A DNA stretch of 21,919 nucleotides, taken from the NCBI GenBank assembly GCA_001430745.1, contig KQ481938.1:480871-502789 (forward strand), in the 5' to 3' direction. Shown here piece by piece: positions 16,336 to 21,919 of this stretch. A program made the translations under genes and the position numbers. The first letter of the stretch is position 1. The number at the start of each line of letters is the position of its first letter. Origin of the DNA: Auxenochlorella pyrenoidosa. Taxonomy: Eukaryota; Chlorophyta; Trebouxiophyceae; Chlorellales; Chlorellaceae. The notes beneath the pieces are model-generated. The model did no database searches, had not been told where the DNA came from, and saw nothing but the letters and a program-made list of their open reading frames with translations.

Positions 16336-17953
16336 ATGGCGGGTCTGGCTGGCAGCGAGGGCTACCAGGCAGTGCCCTCGGCGGACTATGGTGAGGCGGA
16401 GGCGTTTTGGGGAGCCTCCGAAGCGGTTCGCGAAGTTTTGTAGTCCTGAATCAGGCGTTGCTCCTCTTTTCGCGCTCCACGCGGTGGGCCCCTTGCCTGC
16501 GCGTACCCTCAACCCGGCAGACAGCGCATCCCTCCGTATGTTTGCAGAGCTGGTATCTCACGAGCGTGCAGAATCCAGCGGCGGAGGCCCCGCCCCCGAC
16601 GCAGCGCACTCTGACGCTGCACACGTCGCGGCCGCTGACGCTGCAGTGCGCAAGGCCACTGCCAGGCTGTGGCTGACAGCCGACTGCCTGGCCTGTGTCC
16701 TGTTTGTCATGGGAATGGCACTTTTCATTGCTGGAGTGTGCGCTGAGGCGATTGTCTATGTCATCGTGCCTGGTGCCATCCACGCTGGTGCGCGCTGGCG
16801 TGGCAGCAACTCGGCGCTGAATACCACGCTGCTTGCGCACATGATGGCGCCATTCCTAAGTGTGTGCGTGATGTTCAAGATCTGCGTAATTTCTTTTGAG
16901 AACGGGTGAGCTGACCAGTGCTGCAGGACTGCGCAGACGCTGCACAGGGCGCCGCCGGCGGGCTTCCCTCATGGTGGCACCTCTGCCGCGCTGCCACTCA
17001 GCGGGAGGCCGGCAGCAGAAGCATGCCTGGGCGGCCTCACCTGCACACCAGAGAAACCCATGCATTTTGACACTTCCAAGCATGCAGATAGGGCAGCCTC
17101 AGCGCGCGTTTGTGAGGCACCCCCACAGCCCGGCACCCCGCCCCCCGCAGGACTCCAATCAGCAAGCTGGACAACAGGCTCGCAGGGCTGCTGGCCATTG
17201 CCTACTGTGTGCTGGCCTTCAAAGTGATGGCGAAATCCCTGACTGCCTGGTCTGACTTCAAGGATGTTGCTGGTACGCCCGGCTGGCAGCCCGGCAAGCA
17301 CGCGTGCATTGTTGGGGCGGCCAGGGTGCAGCGCGACGTCGACGCCGCGCGCAGCCAGGCAGCCTCGTACAGGCAGGAGCGGGAGGCCGCGGCCCGGCGC
17401 CAGCTCAAGCTGCGGCTGGAGGCGGCGGAGGTGCGGGCCCTCGAGGCGTTTGAAGCCGCCATGACGGAAGGTGGGTTGCACGGGCCGGCGGTTGACGGGT
17501 GCTGCTAACAACTGAAGCAGCCGGGAGCCGTGCCTCTGTCCAGCAGGCCCAGCTGGCAGATGGGGGGGGGGGGGGGGGGCCGCGGCGGCTTGAACGTTAA
17601 AAACTGGTCGCGACCTCTGGTTACTCTGCTGCTCTCCCCCTTCCAGCTGTGTAATCTCAGGTCTCCACCCTGCCAGCATCTGCACACACCCAGCGCTCAC
17701 GTGCTCGCTTGCAAAAATGAGCAAGGCGTGCGTGGCGCTGTCACCCCATGCAGCCCCCTGCCCCTCCACCTCCCTGCATGCAGCGTCGGACGGCAAGCTC
17801 ACATGCCCCCGGGAGGCTACATGCCCCTGGAAGGCCCCTGAGGCCCACCTGCCGGATTTGTCCTGGGAGCGCTGGCGTACCGCCGCCGACAGGCTCCAGA
17901 GCTTCAACGCCGACCCGGACGCATACATCCGCCACCACGGATATAAGTGCTGA
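16336..17953 (+). CDS. Multi-pass membrane protein, duplicate 1; unknown function, 309 aa
   Basis: Exons 16336-16390, 16521-16905, 17151-17470 and 17784-17953, phases 1, 2 and 1, all GT-AG. The protein starts MAGLAGSEGYQAVPSADYDS, has an acidic Ala-rich soluble stretch (residues 28-65), then hydrophobic segments at about 72-105 (CLACVLFVMGMALFIAGV and AIVYVIVPGAI, one long or two short helices), 122-144 (LLAHMMAPFLSVCVMF) and 157-176 (LAGLLAIAYCVLAFKVMA). A charged helix of about 45 residues follows (YRQEREAAARRQLKLRLEAA), likely a coiled coil, and a conserved C-terminal domain with WERWRTAADRLQSFNADPD and a final HHGYKC. There is no signal peptide. The same exons with matching phases occur in the duplicate at 19067, which strongly supports the model. 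The TIR element sits 125 bp upstream of the start codon, in the region that corresponds to the duplicate's promoter, so this copy's expression may differ. I do not recognise the family. Confidence 0.8.
17562..17579 (+). repeat. Poly-G homopolymer, 18 bases, in intron 3
   Basis: Eighteen consecutive G follow CTGGCAGAT in intron 3 of the first duplicate. The second duplicate has a G-run at the same place (20328-20342). Confidence 0.9.
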
Positions 17954-18394
17954 GGTTGTGGGGGCCGGGGGAGAAGCAGCGCTGCTGGCAGCGGCGCTGG
18001 CTCCCAAGTCACCATACCAGTCCGTCGCCAGCCACATTTGCCCGAGGGGCGCTGCCTGTGCTGCAACAACCTTTCAGCGCACCAGTGGCACCTGCAATCT
18101 CAGTCTCTGCACTTCCTGTGCACACGAACCCTCTGCAGCGCCAGCTATTCTTGGACTGCTTGCTTGCTTGCCTGCCATGCTCTTCCAAGTTACCTGCCCT
18201 GCCTGCTTGCTCCGACTGCCTGCCTGCCCAAGAGCCTGCCGACATGCGCACGGCTGTCGTGCACCATGCCAGATCAGGCTGCGATCATGTGACAGTTGTT
18301 GTGTTGACACAGAACCTGTGCGGTGCAGTCGAGAAGGAGGCCTCAGGCAAGCAGAGTGCGCGACCACTGAGCGGGGAGCTGGGCAATGCAGCGG
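17954..18394. other. 3' flank of duplicate 1 and C/T-rich spacer
   Basis: 17954-18130 is the duplicated 3' flank, probably the 3' UTR: it shares ACCAGTCC, GCCCGAGGGGCGCTG and TGCAACAACCTT with 20690-20790. 18150-18250 is rich in TTGCTTGCCTGC-type repeats. No gene seen. Confidence 0.5.
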
Positions 18395-18560
18395 AAGACA
18401 GGTGTGCAACAAGATCGGAGGCTCCTTGCTGCCAGCACCGCTCCGCACGCCGCATACCCCACGCCGTCCTGCCGCTGCTGATGGCGCAAGACCTGGCTCG
18501 CCGGCCCTGCCCCGCCGGCAAGCAGCGGCACAGACGCATCCCCTCCAGCATGATCTTTGA
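18395..18560 (-). pseudogene. Decayed fourth partial copy of the tandem-family exon 3
   Basis: On the minus strand it reads PLLAGGAGPASQVLRHQQRQ followed by DGV, against PLLAGGDEPASPGRHLRRRQ and RQEGVR in copies 1-3. Nucleotide similarity continues past the position of the family stop (CATACCCCACGCCGTCCTGCCGCTGC against the family's TACCGCACGCCCTCCTGCCGCTGC, split here only for comparison). The stop at the family position is lost and no exon 1 or exon 2 is found nearby. Confidence 0.55.
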
Positions 18561-18803
18561 TGCTGCTGCTGCTGCTGTCTGTTCTCCGCTTGCCGGCCGC
18601 GGGCCTGCTGTCCCAAGCCGCCGCCGCGGGCGTGCCGGGCCCTGCCGCGGCTTCGGCAGCAGCCGCCGGTGTGTGGAAGACGGCAGCAGGGGCGGCTTGG
18701 CAGCCGGGATGGGCAGCCCTTCACCGCTTCTCGAGGCGCGGCTTGTTTGCAAGCAGGCTGGCGCCGCAGCAGCACGGCAGCAAATGAGCAATGCATGGCA
18801 CCA
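18561..18803. other. Spacer with no gene
   Basis: GC-rich sequence, starting with a short GCTGCTGCT run at 18560-18580, up to the start of duplication copy 2. Low-level resemblance to the tandem units beyond the decayed exon is possible but not convincing by eye. Confidence 0.4.
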
Positions 18804-19066
18804 GGTGCCCTGCCAATGCCTGTGGGCAGCCATGCCTCATAGACGGTCAAATTGGCATGAAGTGCCAGCAAAGCCCTCCTGTAAGAACATCTTCCTTTGG
18901 ATAGAGAGTCATAGCGCCACTGGCAGCCTGCCTCCACTGGCGCCTGCCAAGCACGCTGCGCCTGACGTGGGATGCCCAGCATTGCTGCTGTCGGATTTGC
19001 TCGCGCTCCCTGCCCGCAAGCCCTTTTACATGACTATTTCGTGTGTCCAACCAAGTACACGCAGTC

Positions 19067-20625
19067 ATGGCGGGTCTGGCTGGCAGCGAGGGCTACCAGG
19101 CAGTGCCCTCGGCGGACTATGGTGAGGCGGAGGCATGGGGGGGACTCTGGAGGAGTCCGAGAAGTTTTGAAGTCCTGAATCAGGCGTTGCTCCACTTTTC
19201 GCGCCCCACGCGGTGGGCCCCTCGCCTGCGCGTACCCTCACCCGGCAGACAGCGCATCCCTCCGTATGTTTGCAGAGCTAGTGCCTCGCGACCATGCAGA
19301 ATCCAGCGGCGGAGGCCCCGCCCCCAAAGCAGCGCACTCTGACGCTGCACACGTCGCGGCCGCTGACGCTGCAGTGCGCAAGGCCACTGCCAGGCTGTGG
19401 CTGACGGCCGACTGCCTGGCTTGTGTCTTTGCCATCATGGCGGTGGCACTTTTCATCGCTGCAGCGGGCACCAATGCGATCACCATTCTCATTGTACTGG
19501 TCGTCACTGCCGTGCCTGCTGCCGCCCACGCTGGTGCGCGCTGGCGTGGCAGCAACAAGGCACTGCATGCCACGCTGCGCGTACACATGATGGCGCCATT
19601 CATAGGCGCCTTGACGATGCTCGTCATCTGTGTTCCAAATGATGAGGGCGGGTGAGCTGACGAGCGTTGAAGGGCTGTGCAGACGCTGCACAGGGCGCTG
19701 AATGCTGGCGGAATTCCCCGTCGTGGCTGCAGCTGCGCTGCACGGCCCCTCAGCGGGAGCTCGGCGACACTAGCATGTCCGGGCTGCTTCGCCTGCACGC
19801 CAATGCAACCCATGCATTGTGGTGTGTCCAAGCTGTGCGGGCAGCACAGTCCCAGCCTGCCCTCGTGAGGCATCCCCATGGCCCGGCACCGCCGCCCCCG
19901 CAGGTCAAGAATCACCAAGCTCGACATAAGGCTCGCAGGGGTGATGGCCATTGTCTCCTGGGTGCTGGCTATCGGCATGTTTGTCACGTCTATCTGGGTC
20001 CAGGACGAGCTGGCGCAAGTTGAAGGTGTGCCCGGCGAGCAGCCCGGAGTGCAAGCGTGGGTCATTGCGGCAGGCAGGGTGCAGCGGCACGCCGACGCCG
20101 TCCGCAGGCGGGCAGCCGGGTACCAGCGGGAGCGGGAGGCCGCGGCCCGGCGCCAGCTCAAGCTGCGGCTGGAGGCGGCGGAGCTGCGGGCCCTCGTGGC
20201 GTTTGAAGCCGCCACGTTGGGAGGTGGGTGGCACGGGGCGGCGGTTGACGGGTGCTGTTCACGGTCGAAGCAGGCTGCGAGCCGTGCCTCCCCGGCCCAG
20301 CGGGCCCGGCTGGCAGATGGGGGGCCCGGGGGGGGGGGGGGGATGGGTTGAATGTTTGTAAATGGCGTCGACCTAAGGTCAGGCCGTGTTTCTACCCATT
20401 CCGCAAGACGCAAGGCGTGCGCAGCCCAGTCACTCCGTGCAGCCCCCTGCCCCATCCACCTCCCTGCACGCAGCGTCGGACGGCAAGCTCTCATGCCCCT
20501 GGAAGGCCCCCGAGGCAAGGCTGCCAGACGCAAACTGGGAGCGCTGGCGTGCAGCCGCAGAGAGGCTCCAGCTCTTCAACGCCGACCCGGATTCATACAT
20601 CAAGCAGCACGGATATTACTCCTGA
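19067..20625 (+). CDS. Multi-pass membrane protein, duplicate 2; unknown function, 309 aa
   Basis: Exons 19067-19121, 19249-19651, 19904-20223 and 20474-20625, with the same phases as duplicate 1. Exon 1 is base-for-base identical to duplicate 1 (55 nt). Exon 2 is 18 nt longer, extending the first hydrophobic region (AITILIVLVVTAVPAAA), and exon 4 is 18 nt shorter, lacking the PREATC part before CPWKAPEA. Both proteins are therefore exactly 309 aa. Hydrophobic segments: about 72-108, 128-150 and 163-184 (LAGVMAIVSWVLAIGMFVTS). The charged helix reads YQREREAAARRQLKLRLEAA, and the C-terminus WERWRAAAERLQLFNADPDS ends QHGYYS. The two proteins differ mainly in the membrane segments. I do not recognise the family. 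Confidence 0.8.
20328..20342 (+). repeat. Poly-G homopolymer, 15 bases, in intron 3
   Basis: Fifteen consecutive G after GGGGGGCCC in intron 3 of duplicate 2, at the position of the G18 run in duplicate 1. Confidence 0.9.
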
Positions 20626-21034
20626 GGTTGCGACGCTGGGGGAGATAAGCCGCCGCGATGCTGGCAGCGTAGCCACCCCTCCTACGTCACCGTACCAGTC
20701 CATCGGCAGCCAGGATTGGCCTCCGACCTGCCAGCCGTGTTTGCCCGAGGGGCGCTGTTTATGCTGCAACAACCTTCCAGCGCACCAGAGGCACCTGCAA
20801 TATCAGTCTCTGCACTTTTTGTGCACAGGAACGCTCGTTGCCTTTCAAGCGCTGTGACGTGGCGGCGGCGCTGGCGGCCCAGACGCAAGAAGGGGCAGTT
20901 TGGCTACCTTTCTCATGCTTTCGGACACAAATGCTTGAAAGTCTTTTCGCACGCCCACCTCTTTCGAAACAGCAGCCTCTCCGGGCATTTGAGTTTTGAA
21001 CCCGCAGCGCCCGGGCGAGTTGTCCGCTGCAAAG
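20626..21034. promoter_or_regulatory. 3' flank of duplicate 2 and promoter region of the oxygenase gene
   Basis: To about 20840 this is the duplicated 3' flank. The remaining 195 bases before the ATG at 21035 are less GC-rich and should contain the promoter and 5' UTR of the next gene. I see no TATA box I would trust. Confidence 0.45.
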
Positions 21035-21885
21035 ATGAGCGAAGAGTATGCAGAAGCGATCATGAAAGCCCTGGATGAGGTGGAGGCGCCGGGCGAGTTT
21101 GCGTGCTGCGGCCGTGCCTCCAAGGGCGTGTTGCCAGAGCTGGAAGTACAGGTGTGCGTTCCGGCCCGCCATCTGTGATGTTCAAGCAAAGCAGCAGCGT
21201 GCTGCTGCTCTGACTGCACCGCCAGCTCGGGCGGCGCCTGTGGTGGCGGCGCAGCCAGCCGCACACAGGCGGTGTCAGGTGGCAGCAGGTGGCATCCGTG
21301 CTGCATCCGCCGTGCCTCTGCCTTCCGCTGTGCAGGGCTTGGGCCCTCTCACCCTGCCGCTGACCCCCGAGGGCGCGGCGGCCCTGGCGACCGTCTCCCA
21401 GCCGGCTCCCTACGGCCGCGGCTCCGCCACTGTTGTCGATCCCGCTGTGCGGCGCTGCGCCCAGCTGGAGCCCGGCCAGCTGTCCCTGCGGAACGAGGCA
21501 GCCTGGGCTGCAGAGCTGGGCCGCGTGGTGGTGGCCGCCGCCAAGGGCCTGGGCCTGCCGCCGCAGGCTGTGCAGGTGGGTGCTGGAGCGGTGACAGCAC
21601 GTAGTGCTCAAACCTTTATTCAATCACTCGATGGGGGAAAACGCAGTGCGAGGTGTGGTGCGGCAGCTGGCGGGCGGGCAGGCAGGGCGCGCCTGTGGCG
21701 TACAGCTAGCTAGCACCCACGACCTGCGTGCGTCGACGCCGTACTGCCCGAGCACGTGGGTGCAGGCCGAGCTGTACAAGGCTGTGCTCTACCACCCCGG
21801 TGACTTCTTCCTGCCGCACAAGGACACCGAGAAGGCGCCGGGCATGGTGGCCACCCTCATAGTCCGTCTGCCCAGCTGCTACGAG
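21035..21885 (+). CDS. 2-oxoglutarate/Fe(II)-dependent oxygenase, N-terminal part (partial)
   Basis: Exons 21035-21151, 21336-21575 and 21766-21885, all joins phase 0, giving 159 residues; the last donor gtgcgc leads into an intron that runs off the window. The protein starts MSEEYAEAIMKALDEVEAPG. Exon 2 has GLGPLTLPLTPEGAAAL and PYGRGSATVVDPAVRR. Exon 3 has LYKAVLYHPGDFFLPHKDTE followed by KAPGMVATLIVRLPS. This pattern, with an H-x-D iron-binding pair (His137, Asp139) after a LYK-LY-GxFF strand and a GM-ATL-V-LPS strand, is that of a 2OG-Fe(II) oxygenase family found in algae, plants and fungi, related to prolyl 4-hydroxylases. Such enzymes use O2 and 2-oxoglutarate to hydroxylate a substrate. 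The second iron His and the Arg that binds 2-oxoglutarate should lie beyond the window. Substrate and location cannot be told; no signal peptide is seen. Confidence 0.8.
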
Positions 21886-21919
21886 GTGCGCCCTAGAGGC
21901 CCAGGGTGGTGGTGGTGGT

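Larger units (their letters stand above)
14838..18130 (+). repeat. Large direct duplication, copy 1 (interrupted by a TIR element)
   Basis: Starting at GCCCTGCCAATGCCTGTGGG, this region matches the stretch starting at about 18804 through the promoter, all four exons and introns, and about 180 bases past the stop codon. Without the 1.24 kb insertion, copy 1 is about 2.05 kb, close to the 2.03 kb of copy 2. Confidence 0.85.
18804..20840 (+). repeat. Large direct duplication, copy 2 (uninterrupted)
   Basis: This is the intact equivalent of 14838-18130. It shows the promoter region without the TIR element, so it gives the pre-insertion arrangement. Confidence 0.85.

Noticed and set aside
16969..18069. 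Minus-strand open frame of 366 codons
   Set aside because: It is the antisense shadow of the first membrane-protein gene; the plus-strand exons have matching phases and a conserved duplicate.
19238..20533. Minus-strand open frame of 431 codons
   Set aside because: It is antisense to the second membrane-protein gene across exons and introns alike, a GC-driven shadow.

Overview
This window looks like nuclear DNA of a GC-rich unicellular green alga. A Chlorella-like trebouxiophyte is my best guess, and that is inference. The evidence is GT-AG introns with clear phase matching, CAG/poly-Gln tracts inside coding exons, Ala/Arg/Gly-rich proteins, intron-dense short exons, and eukaryote-only genes such as a tubulin cofactor E. 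I see no prokaryotic operon, tRNA, rRNA or CRISPR array. Most long open frames in this sequence are antisense or out-of-frame shadows caused by high GC, so the gene models below rest on splice-site and phase agreement and on comparison between duplicated copies inside the window.

Layout. 1-405 (-): N-terminus of tubulin-folding cofactor E with its CAP-Gly domain, running off the left edge. 406-816: divergent intergenic region. 817-3501 (+): four-exon Gln-rich protein with one membrane anchor. 3871-8526: three head-to-tail units of about 1.5-1.6 kb, each carrying one three-exon minus-strand gene of a family I do not recognise (181, 180 and 182 aa). 8527-12551: a gene-poor mosaic of degenerate direct and inverted duplications with small coding remnants and simple repeats. 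12552-14586 (+): six-exon gene, probably mitochondrial or plastid targeted, function unknown. 14838-20840: two tandem copies of a four-exon membrane-protein gene (16336-17953 and 19067-20625, both exactly 309 aa). The upstream copy has a 1.2 kb terminal-inverted-repeat element in its promoter. 21035-21885 and beyond (+): N-terminal part of a 2-oxoglutarate/Fe(II) oxygenase running off the right edge.

The main story is local duplication. At least three unrelated gene families were duplicated within 18 kb. Pieces also moved between families: a fragment of the 12.5 kb gene's first exon lies inside the third tandem unit, and a decayed piece of the tandem unit lies between the two membrane-protein genes. 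The two multicopy families keep their exon phases and reading frames while the surrounding DNA has diverged, which suggests working genes rather than debris. Their functions are unknown to me. Nothing in the sequence shows that the neighbouring genes act in one pathway.
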